A stretch of DNA of 64,000 nucleotides from Rathayibacter sp. VKM Ac-2857 (GCF_013205025.1 NZ_JABMLE010000001.1:744001-808000); one strand, 5' to 3'. Counted from the first letter of the stretch, positions 44,467-52,713 are shown. Program-made: numbers and translations. The notes: generated by a model not told the origin, from the sequence alone.

Positions 44467-45173
44467 TCGCTCCTCCGAACGGTCACGAACCAGGCGGCGG
44501 TAGTGGCGATCGCACACCAGCCGACGGCGACTCCGAGCGCCGCGGCCGGCGGAAGCAGAGCGAGGGTCTCGGACGCCGTGATCCCGGCGAGGGCTCCCGC
44601 GGGGAGGAGACGCTCGATCTCGGGTGCCGCGGAGAGCAGGGGCAGTTCGACGGCGAACGGCACCGCGAGGACGAGACCGCAGGCGGCGTAGTAGTTGCGA
44701 GTGATCCACCCTGCCGCTGAACCGAGCACCCCGCCGAGCGCCGAGGACACCGTCGAACCGAGTGCGACCGGCAGCATGTCGACCGACGGAGTGAACGACT
44801 CCCCGCTCGAGCGGACGACGATCGCCGTCACCGCTATCCAGGCGGTGGAGGTGACCGCTCCGAGGGCCAGCGAGGTCATCGCGGCCGCGAGCGCCTTCGC
44901 GCGGAAGAGATCGACCAGCCGGGTCACGACGAGCGAGCGACCCAGCGAACCGTAGTAGAACTCCCGGGTGACGCCGTAGCTGCCCCAGAACATCGCCGTG
45001 ACGAACGACGCGCCGCAGGCGGAGTAGACCGCCGCTGTCGGATCCGTCGGTGCCGAGGAGTGCGGAGCGATGGCGAGGACCGCCAGCGGAACCAGCAGCG
45101 CGAATGCGAGAACGGCTGCTCCCGCGGAGCCGGTCACGGCACGCAGCAGCTCCGCGCGCAACGCAGCGCTCAT
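44463..45173 (-). CDS. ABC transporter permease of the daptide-like cluster (first permease)
   Basis: 236 residues, six predicted membrane helices, ABC-2 type layout: amphipathic start (MSAALRAELLRAVTGS), a large extracytoplasmic loop after helix 1, then MFWGSYGVTREFYYGSLGRS before helix 3, a coupling-helix-like block. Its ATG overlaps the ATPase stop (ATGA). Three-component exporters of this kind accompany many RiPP clusters, including daptides. Confidence 0.82.
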   Translation of the reverse strand: MSAALRAELLRAVTGSAGAAVLAFALLVPLAVLAIAPHSSAPTDPTAAVYSACGASFVTAMFWGSYGVTREFYYGSLGRSLVVTRLVDLFRAKALAAAMTSLALGAVTSTAWIAVTAIVVRSSGESFTPSVDMLPVALGSTVSSALGGVLGSAAGWITRNYYAACGLVLAVPFAVELPLLSAAPEIERLLPAGALAGITASETLALLPPAAALGVAVGWCAIATTAAWFVTVRRSE

Positions 45174-45907
45174 CGCCCGTCCCCCTCGTCCGTCGCTCCG
45201 CGGTGCCCCTCGACGAGATCGAAGTAGCGGTCCTCGAGCGATCCCGTCTCCGAGCCGAGGAGCTCCTGGAGCCGACCCGCGTAGAGGAGACGCCGACGGA
45301 GGACCACCACTTCGTCGACCGACTGCGCGAGCTCCGCGAGCTGATGACTCGACACCAGAACGGTGCCACCGGCATCGGCGTAGGAGCGGAGGAACGTCCG
45401 GAGCCACCGGATCCCCTCCGGATCGAGTCCGTTGGCCGGTTCGTCCAGCACCAGGACCTCCGGCTCCCCGACGAGAGCGACGGCGAGCCCCAGGCGCTGG
45501 CGCATCCCCGTCGAGAAGTGCTTGACGCGCACGGCCGCCTGTGGAGCGAGATCCACCTCCTCGAGGACCTGCTGCACGCGCGAGCGCGGCGCACCCGCGG
45601 CGAGGGCGCAGAGCTGGACGTGACGCCGTGCGGTGATGCCGCTCTCGAAGCCGAAGCCGTCCATGTGCACGCCGACGACGGAGGCGGGGTTCCGCAGGTC
45701 GTGGAACTCGTGTCCCTTGATCGTCGCCCGTCCGCTCGACGGGCGGAGGAGGCCCACCAGCCCCTTCATCGCCGTGCTCTTGCCCGCGCCGTTGGGACCG
45801 AGCAGGCCGACGATCGTGCCGGCGCTCACGGTGAAGCCGAGATCGGAGACGACCTCGCGCCCTCCGTAGTTCTTGGTGAAGTGCTCGAAGGCGATCGCAT
45901 GGGTCAT
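45170..45907 (-). CDS. ABC transporter ATP-binding protein of the daptide-like cluster
   Basis: 245 residues. Walker A GPNGAGKS (37-44), signature FSTGMRQRLGLA, Walker B VLVLDEPANGLDP and the H-loop in VLVSSHQLAEL are all present. It is the drug/peptide exporter type (CcmA-like). The ATG at 45907 has AGAGG 7 nt upstream, and a longer frame lacks a good site. It starts 4 bp after the stop of the metalloprotease gene. It energises the two permeases encoded next. Confidence 0.93.
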   Translation of the reverse strand: MTHAIAFEHFTKNYGGREVVSDLGFTVSAGTIVGLLGPNGAGKSTAMKGLVGLLRPSSGRATIKGHEFHDLRNPASVVGVHMDGFGFESGITARRHVQLCALAAGAPRSRVQQVLEEVDLAPQAAVRVKHFSTGMRQRLGLAVALVGEPEVLVLDEPANGLDPEGIRWLRTFLRSYADAGGTVLVSSHQLAELAQSVDEVVVLRRRLLYAGRLQELLGSETGSLEDRYFDLVEGHRGATDEGDGR

Positions 45908-45911
45908 CTGT

Positions 45912-47582
45912 CTACCTCTGGTCGGAGTGATCGTGGACGGAGTGCTGGGGATCCGTGACGACGTCGACGAGACCACGGAGTTGCTCGAAGGCGGCCATCA
46001 GGGCCGGGCGGTCGTCACCGATCCTCACCACGGCGGCACCGGCGCGCGGTACCGTCTCGCCCGTATCGAGCAGGAGGGGGCGGGAGGCGACGCTCACCGG
46101 CTCGCCGGGGACGCGCACCGGGGCGAAGCAGTCGAGGGGTGCCGTCGTGGGACCGGTCGACAGCGGCGCGCCGACTGCACCGACGCCGACGGGCTCGTGC
46201 CGCAGGAGGCCCTGGGTCTCGAGAGCGACGGGAGCACCGGTCCTCAGGGCGTCGAGTGCGTCCGGCTCCGGGGCCACGAGCCAGGCCCCGCCCGCGTCGG
46301 AGACGTAGCCGACGGTGACGGTGCGTGGGACCGGGACGGAGAGGGACGCGGCGAGCACCGCGCCGAGCGCGAGAGCGAGGAGAGCGACGCGACGACCGCG
46401 ACGGCCTGGTCGCTGCACCCAGCGCGCACACGCACGCGCGGCCACCACGGCGAGCAGGACGCCGAGCCCGGACACGAGGACGGCGCCGACGACACCCGCC
46501 GAGGACGACCAGTGCGCGATACGCCCGGCGGCGAGCAGGACGAGGACGGTCGGCGCGATCAGACTGCCCAGGCCCAGGACGAGGACCCAGGGCCTCCGAT
46601 CACCCGGCCTCCCGGTGACGAGCGCGTCGAGCGCCTCGCGAGCGTGTTCTCGCAGGTGCGGGGTGTCCGTCGCGGCGACGAGTGCGTAGTAGCCGTCGAA
46701 GCGCACGAACGGGAGCAGGTTGAGCGCCGTGATCCCGGCTGCGGCGAGCGCGAAGGCCGCCGCCGCCTCTCGGATCGGGCCCGCATCGGAGGCGAGGGCG
46801 AGCAGCACGGCGACCGAGGCGGCGGAGGCGTGCACCGCCGGACCGGCCAGCGCCACCGCGAGCCGGTGCCGGCGGCGAGGGAGCCGCCATCCGTCGGTCA
46901 CGTCGACGAAGAACGCGGGGGTCAGGTAGAAGACCATCAGTCCGGTCCGGCGGGCGGTGCCGCCGGCGAGGTGCAGGACGAGGCCGTGCGCCAGCTCGTG
47001 GATCCCTGTCGCGAGGACGAGGGCGATCGCGACGGCCGCGACGGAGCCGAGAGGGAGCGGGCCGCCGGCGACCGCCGCGAGCACGGGGAGCTGCGCCACC
47101 GCCGCTGCGGCGCCGGCGATCAGCAGCGCGGCGAGAGCCACGAGGACGGTCCGCCGCAGTGCCCGGCGGTCGATCGCCGGACGCAGCCGCGCGGCGATCA
47201 CCGTCAGCAGCGGCGTGAGCCGCGCCGTCGAGAACTGAACCGTCAGCGGCGGGATCACCGTCACGGCTCCCTGTCGGCGGCGCGGCGCCTGCGCCAGCAG
47301 CCCGGAGGCGCTCAGGTGCGCGACGAGTCCGTCGAGCTCCTCGGCGCCGGCCGCGACGATCCGGCCGACTTCGGGGAGGGTGCGCTTCCCGTCGAGGAGG
47401 CGGAGCACGTCCACGACGCCGGGTGCGACCCGGGCGACGGGGACGTCGTCGAGCGCGACGATCCACGCCGTCGCTCCGCTCCGCGGCTCGAGAAGAGTCA
47501 CCGAGTCGAGGAGCCGCGGCCTCTCCTCAGGGAGGGGGGTCTGCGAGCGCTTTCGACGGTCAGACGAGCGGATGCGGCACAT
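45912..47582 (-). CDS. mpaP: M50-type membrane metalloprotease with N-terminal PqqD/RRE-like domain (daptide MpaP-like)
   Basis: 556 residues. Residues 25-100 resemble a PqqD-type winged-helix recognition domain (APGVVDVLRLLDGKRTLPEV, ELDGLVAHLSASGLL). About ten membrane helices follow. The zinc site is H195-E-L-A-H199 within a helix, and the third ligand is D296 in LNLLPFVRFDGYY, the N-x-x-P-x-x-x-x-D-G pattern of site-2 proteases. This is likely the leader peptidase, cutting the precursor within the membrane before export. GGGGAGG lies 6 nt before the ATG, which overlaps the YcaO gene by 23 bp. The role is inferred from cluster context. Confidence 0.85.
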   Translation of the reverse strand: MCRIRSSDRRKRSQTPLPEERPRLLDSVTLLEPRSGATAWIVALDDVPVARVAPGVVDVLRLLDGKRTLPEVGRIVAAGAEELDGLVAHLSASGLLAQAPRRRQGAVTVIPPLTVQFSTARLTPLLTVIAARLRPAIDRRALRRTVLVALAALLIAGAAAAVAQLPVLAAVAGGPLPLGSVAAVAIALVLATGIHELAHGLVLHLAGGTARRTGLMVFYLTPAFFVDVTDGWRLPRRRHRLAVALAGPAVHASAASVAVLLALASDAGPIREAAAAFALAAAGITALNLLPFVRFDGYYALVAATDTPHLREHAREALDALVTGRPGDRRPWVLVLGLGSLIAPTVLVLLAAGRIAHWSSSAGVVGAVLVSGLGVLLAVVAARACARWVQRPGRRGRRVALLALALGAVLAASLSVPVPRTVTVGYVSDAGGAWLVAPEPDALDALRTGAPVALETQGLLRHEPVGVGAVGAPLSTGPTTAPLDCFAPVRVPGEPVSVASRPLLLDTGETVPRAGAAVVRIGDDRPALMAAFEQLRGLVDVVTDPQHSVHDHSDQR

Positions 47583-48759
47583 CGAACACCTCCCCGGGGC
47601 TCGACGCGCTGAGGAAGCCGGTCCGCTCCTGCGCGGAGGCCAGCCGGTCGTGCCGCCAGGTGCTCGTCCGCGCCTCGTCGATCCGCAGCGGCTGCAACTC
47701 CCGGCAGAGTGCTTTCACCACGTGCCAGCCGAGCTCACGCGCGGCGACGGGAAGGCGCGCGGTGAGGTCGACGACGAGCGGATGCAGACCCGCGCGGGCG
47801 AGGAGCTCCGGGACCGACCCCGGGTCGACCGGACGGAGGACCCCCGTGCCGCCGGCCGGGTCGGGGGCCGGTGGCTCGAAGGTGGCGCTCCAGCGCAGCA
47901 GGTGGTGGAGCGCCTCGTCCCCCGACCAGAACGCCGCGCGGTCCTGCTCGGTACGCACGATCGCCGGAGCACATCCTCTGCCCGCCGTGCGGAGGGTGCG
48001 GGCGAGGTGGAGGGCCTGCACGGCCTCACGCGATGCACCGATCACGGCACTGTCGAGGTCCGTCGCGGCTCGCGCACCCACCGCACCGGCACCGGTCCCC
48101 GGATCGGTGACGACGGCGACGACGGCGTGCACCCCGGGCACGTCGGTCCCCAGGTCCGCGACGACGAGATCGCCGCCCCGGGCGAGGAGCGGAGCGCGGA
48201 GCAGCTCGACGACGCTCGAGGCGCGGGACTCGGCGCGAAGACCGACACGGACGAGGGCGAGGCGTCGGGCCCACGCCACGATCAGCGCGTCCCTCTCGAC
48301 GAGCTCGAGGAGGGCGGACGCCGTCGCATCGGCCACCGAGCCGCCCGCCGCGGCTCCGGACGGCGTGGGCTCGTCCGCGCCGCCACTCCCTCCACCCTCT
48401 GCGGCGACACACGGACGTCGCGCCTCCGCGTCGTAGAGCAGAGGTGCCAGCGGGATCTCCCGAGTCCCGCCGTCGAGGGCCGAGACCGCCGATACGAGGA
48501 GATCGCCCTCATCGACAGTGGGAACGGGACGGAGCGCCGAGCGCTCGATCGCCTCGCCCGCCGCGCGCGTCATCGCTCCTCGTCGCGAGAGATCGGAAGC
48601 GCCCACGAGTCCGAGCGCATCGCGCTCCGACAGGCGTCCCGGGAGCGCGGCGAGTCGGACCACCACCTGCCAGACGGGAGTCTCGGGGCGCGGAGGAAGG
48701 ACCGTCGTGCCGTCTGCGATCCCCGTGCTCGGGTCGAGCGTCCTCACCGCGGAGGGCAT
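47560..48759 (-). CDS. YcaO-domain protein in a daptide-like RiPP cluster
   Basis: 399 residues. The YcaO pattern is clear: RGAMTRAAGEAIERSA (60-75), ATASALLELVERDALIVAW (145-163) with the ATP/Mg glutamates, SREAVQALHLART, VVDLTARLPVAARELGWHVV and the proline-rich C-terminus PHPLV. YcaO enzymes use ATP to activate backbone amides, making azolines, thioamides or amidines. No partner gene (E1-like, TfuA or sulfur-delivery) is seen, and the precursors contain no cysteine. The chemistry is therefore unclear: thioamide, amidine, or azoline from Ser/Thr. The ATG overlaps the methyltransferase gene by 16 bp. Confidence 0.85.
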   Translation of the reverse strand: MPSAVRTLDPSTGIADGTTVLPPRPETPVWQVVVRLAALPGRLSERDALGLVGASDLSRRGAMTRAAGEAIERSALRPVPTVDEGDLLVSAVSALDGGTREIPLAPLLYDAEARRPCVAAEGGGSGGADEPTPSGAAAGGSVADATASALLELVERDALIVAWARRLALVRVGLRAESRASSVVELLRAPLLARGGDLVVADLGTDVPGVHAVVAVVTDPGTGAGAVGARAATDLDSAVIGASREAVQALHLARTLRTAGRGCAPAIVRTEQDRAAFWSGDEALHHLLRWSATFEPPAPDPAGGTGVLRPVDPGSVPELLARAGLHPLVVDLTARLPVAARELGWHVVKALCRELQPLRIDEARTSTWRHDRLASAQERTGFLSASSPGEVFDVPHPLV

Positions 48760-49568
48760 GCGCACTCCAGGAGCACGACGCCGGAGGGCGCGCCGGAGCG
48801 GCGGCGCACGGCGGCCTCGTCGGCGAGGTCGAAACCCCGGGCTGCGAGCTCGGTCGTCAGTGTCCGTAGGTCGAGCAGCATCACCGAGCTGGTCAGCACC
48901 GTCGCGGCTGCTCCGTCCGTCCGAGGCGGCACGAGGATGTTGACGAGGCGACGATCGCCCCGGATCTCGGAGGACAGCACGGGTCCGGTGGTTCGTCCGG
49001 CCGAGGGGTCCTCGCGAGCGGGCGCCCCGTCCTCGGCGACGGTCACCAGGAAGCGGGCCTCTGGAGCGGCCTCCGCGGCGACGGCGCCGTAGAGCGCCTG
49101 CCGACCGTCCGGGTCGAGGAGCGTGATGGACGTCGCGCCCAGGACGATCGTCCCGAACGCCCCCCGCTCGACGATCTCCGTCATGTCCGCCCGCACCGCG
49201 GTGAGGCGCCCGGCGGGCCGTGTCCCGACGCTGCGCTCGAGCAGGTCGAGCATCGTCGGCGAGGAGTCCACGGCGGTCACACGACGTCCGAGAGCGAGCA
49301 GCGGGAGGGTCAGGCGTCCGGCTCCCGCGGCGAGCTCGAGGATCGGCCCGGGCAGCCGCCGGGCAGCCGCGACGATCTCGCGGACCTCCGTGCGGTCGTC
49401 CCGCGTGAGGAGCGCGTACACGGTCGAGCCCTCCGGACCGTAGAGGGGCTCGATGCGCACCCGCCAGTTCCGGGAGCCGACGATGTCGATCGTCCGTGCG
49501 GTGAGGGCGGACACGTCGGGGAACGACGGCTCCTCGCCCTCTGTTCGGGGTCCGGCGTGAGTGGTCAT
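48744..49568 (-). CDS. mpaM: SAM-dependent methyltransferase (daptide MpaM-like)
   Basis: 274 residues, class I Rossmann fold. Motif I is PILELAAGAGRLTLPLL (75-91), with the acidic ribose-binding D101 in VTAVDSSPTML and the post-motif FGTIVLGATSITLLD. In daptides such an enzyme dimethylates the new C-terminal amine made by the dehydrogenase and aminotransferase. AAGGAAG precedes the ATG. It is the first gene after the precursors, separated by a strong hairpin, and overlaps the YcaO gene. The family is certain; the substrate comes from context. Confidence 0.88.
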   Translation of the reverse strand: MTTHAGPRTEGEEPSFPDVSALTARTIDIVGSRNWRVRIEPLYGPEGSTVYALLTRDDRTEVREIVAAARRLPGPILELAAGAGRLTLPLLALGRRVTAVDSSPTMLDLLERSVGTRPAGRLTAVRADMTEIVERGAFGTIVLGATSITLLDPDGRQALYGAVAAEAAPEARFLVTVAEDGAPAREDPSAGRTTGPVLSSEIRGDRRLVNILVPPRTDGAAATVLTSSVMLLDLRTLTTELAARGFDLADEAAVRRRSGAPSGVVLLECACPPR

Positions 49569-49613
49569 GGCGCTTCCTTGCAGGTCGATGGGCGGGTGGC
49601 GGGCGAGCGGACG

Positions 49614-49672
49614 GTCCTCGGATCCCGGGCGAGCGCTTCCTTCGGAAGCGGCCCTGCTCGGGATCCGAGGAC
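49614..49672 (-). terminator. Strong hairpin between precursor genes and tailoring genes
   Basis: A perfect 14-bp outer stem (49614-49627 with 49659-49672) encloses an inner 7-bp hairpin, CGCTTCC-TTC-GGAAGCG (49634-49650). It starts 9 bp after the last precursor stop. It is likely a partial terminator or stabiliser that favours precursor mRNA over the downstream enzymes. Confidence 0.7.
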
Positions 49673-49681
49673 GTCAAGAGA

Positions 49682-49804
49682 TCAGGTCGCGGCGATCGCG
49701 ACCAGTCCGCCCACGACCGTGATCACGTACCCCGCGGTCTGCCACCACTCGAGGGGCGCCGCGATGTCCTCGAGTTCCTCGAAGGCCAGTGCTGTCGTCT
49801 CCAT
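49682..49804 (-). CDS. mpaA3: Daptide-type RiPP precursor peptide (third of three)
   Basis: 40 residues. The leader has TALAFEELEDIAAP; the C-terminal part is hydrophobic and helix-prone (TVVGGLVAIAAT) and ends in Ala-Thr. No cysteine; there is a WW pair at 20-21. Daptides are made from precursors whose C-terminal threonine is decarboxylated, aminated and dimethylated, so the terminal Thr is diagnostic in this context. GAGGAGG lies 4 nt upstream of the ATG. Too short for routine gene callers. Confidence 0.85.
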   Translation of the reverse strand: METTALAFEELEDIAAPLEWWQTAGYVITVVGGLVAIAAT

Positions 49805-49855
49805 GTCACCTCCTCTGCTGTGCTCTTCTCTCGTTCCGTCGTTCCGGTGCAGGGT

Positions 49856-49984
49856 TCAGGTCGCGCTGAGCGCGATGAGACCGAGCCCCACCCCTATCGA
49901 GAAGCCGTGGAACCAGTCGAAGCCGTCGTCGGGCGTGTTCAACGCCTCGAGCGGTTGGAAGGCGAGTGCCGTGTCGTTCGTCAT
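49856..49984 (-). CDS. mpaA2: Daptide-type RiPP precursor peptide (second of three)
   Basis: 42 residues. The leader block TALAFQPLEALNTP matches the other two. The core carries DDGFDWFHGFSIG and ends GLGLIALSAT, again hydrophobic with C-terminal Ala-Thr. No cysteine. AAGGAGA lies 6 nt before the ATG. It lies 51 bp from the next precursor and 80 bp from the previous one. The sequence differs enough from its sisters to yield a distinct product. Confidence 0.85.
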   Translation of the reverse strand: MTNDTALAFQPLEALNTPDDGFDWFHGFSIGVGLGLIALSAT

Positions 49985-50064
49985 CGTGTGTCTCCTTGTT
50001 GTGCGAGCCGCCCTGAGACGGCCGCTGTCGTGTCTCGGAACCGGGGTAGTACAGGTCCGTCCGG

Positions 50065-50211
50065 TCAGGTCGCGACGACCGCGACGATGCCGATCACCCC
50101 GACTCCCGCCACCACTCCCTGCCAGAAAGAATCTTCAGACGGGGCGTCGAGCGCCTCGAGCTCGACGAAGGCGAGATCGCCGCCGAGCGCCTGCGTGCTG
50201 CTGTGTGTCAT
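50065..50211 (-). CDS. mpaA1: Daptide-type RiPP precursor peptide (first of three)
   Basis: 48 residues from the ATG at 50211, preceded by GGGAGG; a longer frame exists but lacks a site and runs into the upstream gene. The leader has GDLAFVELEALDAP; the core has SFWQGVVAGVGVIG and ends IVAVVAT. No cysteine. It starts 4 nt after the stop of the dehydrogenase gene. It shares the LAF..LE motif, the proline near the leader end, and the C-terminal Ala-Thr with the other two. Confidence 0.85.
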   Translation of the reverse strand: MTHSSTQALGGDLAFVELEALDAPSEDSFWQGVVAGVGVIGIVAVVAT

Positions 50212-50215
50212 GTGT

Positions 50216-51418
50216 TCACCTCCCTCCGGTGTCGATCTCGGGAACCGTCGCGGGGTCGCCCGCGCCGGAGTCGGAGTGCGGGCCGTCGCCGCGGATCGGG
50301 GCCGCTCGCGGGCCGAGGACGGCGGAGATGAGAGCCTCGTCCCAGTCCGGGAGGGCTCCCCTCGCACGGACCCATGTCGTAGCAGTGCCGCGCGCGGCGC
50401 GTCGCATCACCGCCGGAAGCGGATCGGGCGGCGGCGCGATCCCCCAGTCCGCTGCGACCGCGAGGACCGCATCGGACGGCGACGCCGGCACCGCCGGTCG
50501 CACCTCCCGCCAGAACCGCTCGAGAGCGGCGCGGTCTCCCAGCCGCCGCTCGCCCTCGAGGACGAGAGCCCACAGGCGAGGCAGCACGAGGAGTGTCGCC
50601 GCGATCTTGCTGATCGACGCCGCCCACGCGAGTTCGTTCGCGGGGTACCAGTGCTTGAGCACGAAGGGGTCGGTCGGATGCGCGCTCCACGACCAGCGGG
50701 ACTCGGCGCTGAGCAGCGCGAGCCCACCGCGGGAGGCGATCGTGTCCTCCGTCCGCAGCCGATCGCCCAGCGACAGCATCCGACGCCCCAGGTCGACCGC
50801 CGCATCGAAAGCGGCGGGCGAGAGGGCTCCGGAAGCTGCGGTGCCGGCTACCCGGAGGAACATCTCCAGCGCGCCCTCGCGCACCAGTCGAGCGGGCAGC
50901 GTAGAGAGCTGCTCCGGGTCGAGCACGGCCAGCTGCGGGCGCAGGTCGTCCCCCGTGACGAGCCGGTGCCCGGCCGCTGTCGTCACGCAGGCCACAGGGC
51001 TCACTTCTGATGCCGTGCCGAGGGTGGTCGGCACGGCGATGAGGACCGGAGCGCCGTTCCGGAGCGGCCTGCGAGTCGAGATCGGGCCGCGGTCCAGCTG
51101 CCGGAGGAGAGCGGGGAGGCGCCCGATGCCGGTCGCCACCGCGACCTTCACCGCGTCGAGGACGGATCCGCCACCGATAGCGACGATCGCGGCGGGCCGC
51201 TGCTCCTCGAGCCGTTCCACGAGCGACCTGACGGTCGAGATCGCGGCTCCCGAGACAGGAACGACGCTCCTTCCTGCTGCGACACGCTCGGCTCGTCCGA
51301 GGAGCGCGCTGTCAGCGACGACGAGCGTCGCGTCACCCGCGGGGAGCCCGGCGACCACGCCTGAGGTCGCACCTTCACCGGTCGTGACGCGGGTGGGGCA
51401 CCAGATCGACCCGTTCAC
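50216..51418 (-). CDS. mpaB: Iron-ADH-fold dehydrogenase (daptide MpaB-like)
   Basis: 400 residues. The fold is that of group III (iron-containing) alcohol dehydrogenases: GGGSVLDAVK (82-91) for NAD binding and PTTLGTASEVSP (130-141). The usual metal-ligand blocks are altered: EGALEMFLR stands where DALxHAIE is expected, and SAHPTDPFVLKHWYP replaces the two-histidine helix. In daptide biosynthesis such an enzyme oxidatively decarboxylates the C-terminal Thr to an aminoketone. The GTG overlaps the aminotransferase stop by 4 bp. The first precursor gene follows after 4 nt. Confidence 0.85.
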   Translation of the reverse strand: MNGSIWCPTRVTTGEGATSGVVAGLPAGDATLVVADSALLGRAERVAAGRSVVPVSGAAISTVRSLVERLEEQRPAAIVAIGGGSVLDAVKVAVATGIGRLPALLRQLDRGPISTRRPLRNGAPVLIAVPTTLGTASEVSPVACVTTAAGHRLVTGDDLRPQLAVLDPEQLSTLPARLVREGALEMFLRVAGTAASGALSPAAFDAAVDLGRRMLSLGDRLRTEDTIASRGGLALLSAESRWSWSAHPTDPFVLKHWYPANELAWAASISKIAATLLVLPRLWALVLEGERRLGDRAALERFWREVRPAVPASPSDAVLAVAADWGIAPPPDPLPAVMRRAARGTATTWVRARGALPDWDEALISAVLGPRAAPIRGDGPHSDSGAGDPATVPEIDTGGR

Positions 51419-52713
51419 CTCGCGCGCCTGTGCAGGGACGGGTGGGTGGGGAGCGGCGAGCGCATGTCTCGCCGTCCGCGAACCGTGCGGAGGCACCGCG
51501 CGAGCTCGTCGACGTGCTCCGCCTCGAAGACGAGCGCCGGCACGAGCTGGATCGCCGACGGACCGGGATGAACGAGGGCGCCCGCCTCTCGGATCTCCGC
51601 CACGAGGGCGGCGACCTCGGAACCGCCGAGGAGTGCTCCGTCGGGTCCGCGGAGGCGCGCGGCACGGAAGCAACCGGCGCCGCTGGACGAGTGGATCAGC
51701 CCCGTCCGCTGTAGCTCGTCGAGCACGCCGTCGAGCCGCACGGCGAGGGCCGCGGACCGATCAGCGACGTGCAGGCGATCGAACTCGGCGAGCGTGGCGA
51801 GGACGGCGGCGCAGGTCGGCGGGGACCCCGCCTGCGTCTCCCCGTGCACGAACACCGCGCCCGCCTCGTCGAAGGCCGAGACGACGCTGTCGCCCACGAG
51901 GACCGCCGCCGCCGCGCAGGTCCCGTTCGTCAGCGCCTTCGACAGCACCAGGACGTCGGGCGCGGGATCCCAGAAGTCGGAGGCGAACAGCGGACCGGTG
52001 CGGTGGAATCCGGTCGCTACCTCGTCGGCGACGAGCAGGAAGCCGTACCGCTCGCGGAGCTCCTGTACCCGGCACAGGAGATCGTCCGGCAGGGCGACGC
52101 ACCCCGAGCCGAGAACGGGTTCGAGGACGAGCGCCGCCACTCGATCGCCCTCCCGCTCGAGGAGCCGGGCGAGCCGGTCCCCGCCGTCATGCACGGGGAC
52201 GTGCCGAACCCCGCGACGATCGACCGCGTAGAGGTCCTGAAGCAGCGCGTCGCCGCTCAGGGCGTGCGCGCCCTGCGTCAGCCCGTGGTAGCTCCCCTCG
52301 AGACCCACCACGATGCGGCGCTCCGCGCCCCGGAGCCGCCAGAAGTGGCGCGCCAGCTTCATGACCGCATCGTTCGCCGCTCCACCCGAGGTCGAGAACA
52401 GGACTCGGGCGTACCGGCCGCCCGCTCGATCGAGCAGGGCGTCAGCGGCCTGCTCGGCGAGGAGGTGGCTTGAGCGGAAGAGAGGGAGGTAGGAGGCCTC
52501 GACGAGGGTCTGCGCCACCGCACCGGCGACGGCTCGATTGCCGTAGCCGAGAGGAACGTTCCAGAGTCCGCTGTCGGCGCAGAGGTAGCGCCGCCCATCG
52601 GTCCCCGTGACGTGGACACCGTCCGCCGACACAGCGCGGAAGACCGGTTCTCCGGCGGTGACCAGCGCGGGCCACACCGGAGATCTCCGGCGTCGGCCGC
52701 CCGCGTCCGTCAC
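51415..52713 (-). CDS. mpaC: Class III PLP-dependent aminotransferase (daptide MpaC-like)
   Basis: 432 residues. Family landmarks are FSTSGGAANDAVMKLAR (cofactor phosphate), GSYHG (140-144), LVADEVATGFHRTG with D230-E231, and the PLP lysine K259 in VLSKALTNG. It would aminate the ketone left at the peptide C-terminus by the dehydrogenase, before methylation. The GTG at 52713 overlaps the upstream gene (GTGA). The long open frame upstream of it is an artefact of high GC. Strong family call; substrate by context. Confidence 0.9.
   Translation of the reverse strand: MTDAGGRRRRSPVWPALVTAGEPVFRAVSADGVHVTGTDGRRYLCADSGLWNVPLGYGNRAVAGAVAQTLVEASYLPLFRSSHLLAEQAADALLDRAGGRYARVLFSTSGGAANDAVMKLARHFWRLRGAERRIVVGLEGSYHGLTQGAHALSGDALLQDLYAVDRRGVRHVPVHDGGDRLARLLEREGDRVAALVLEPVLGSGCVALPDDLLCRVQELRERYGFLLVADEVATGFHRTGPLFASDFWDPAPDVLVLSKALTNGTCAAAAVLVGDSVVSAFDEAGAVFVHGETQAGSPPTCAAVLATLAEFDRLHVADRSAALAVRLDGVLDELQRTGLIHSSSGAGCFRAARLRGPDGALLGGSEVAALVAEIREAGALVHPGPSAIQLVPALVFEAEHVDELARCLRTVRGRRDMRSPLPTHPSLHRRAR

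Noticed and set aside
49682-50211. Lanthipeptide or lasso peptide precursors
   Set aside because: No cysteine, no LanM/LanB/LanC, no asparagine-synthetase-like or transglutaminase-like gene; the Thr ends and enzyme set fit daptides instead.
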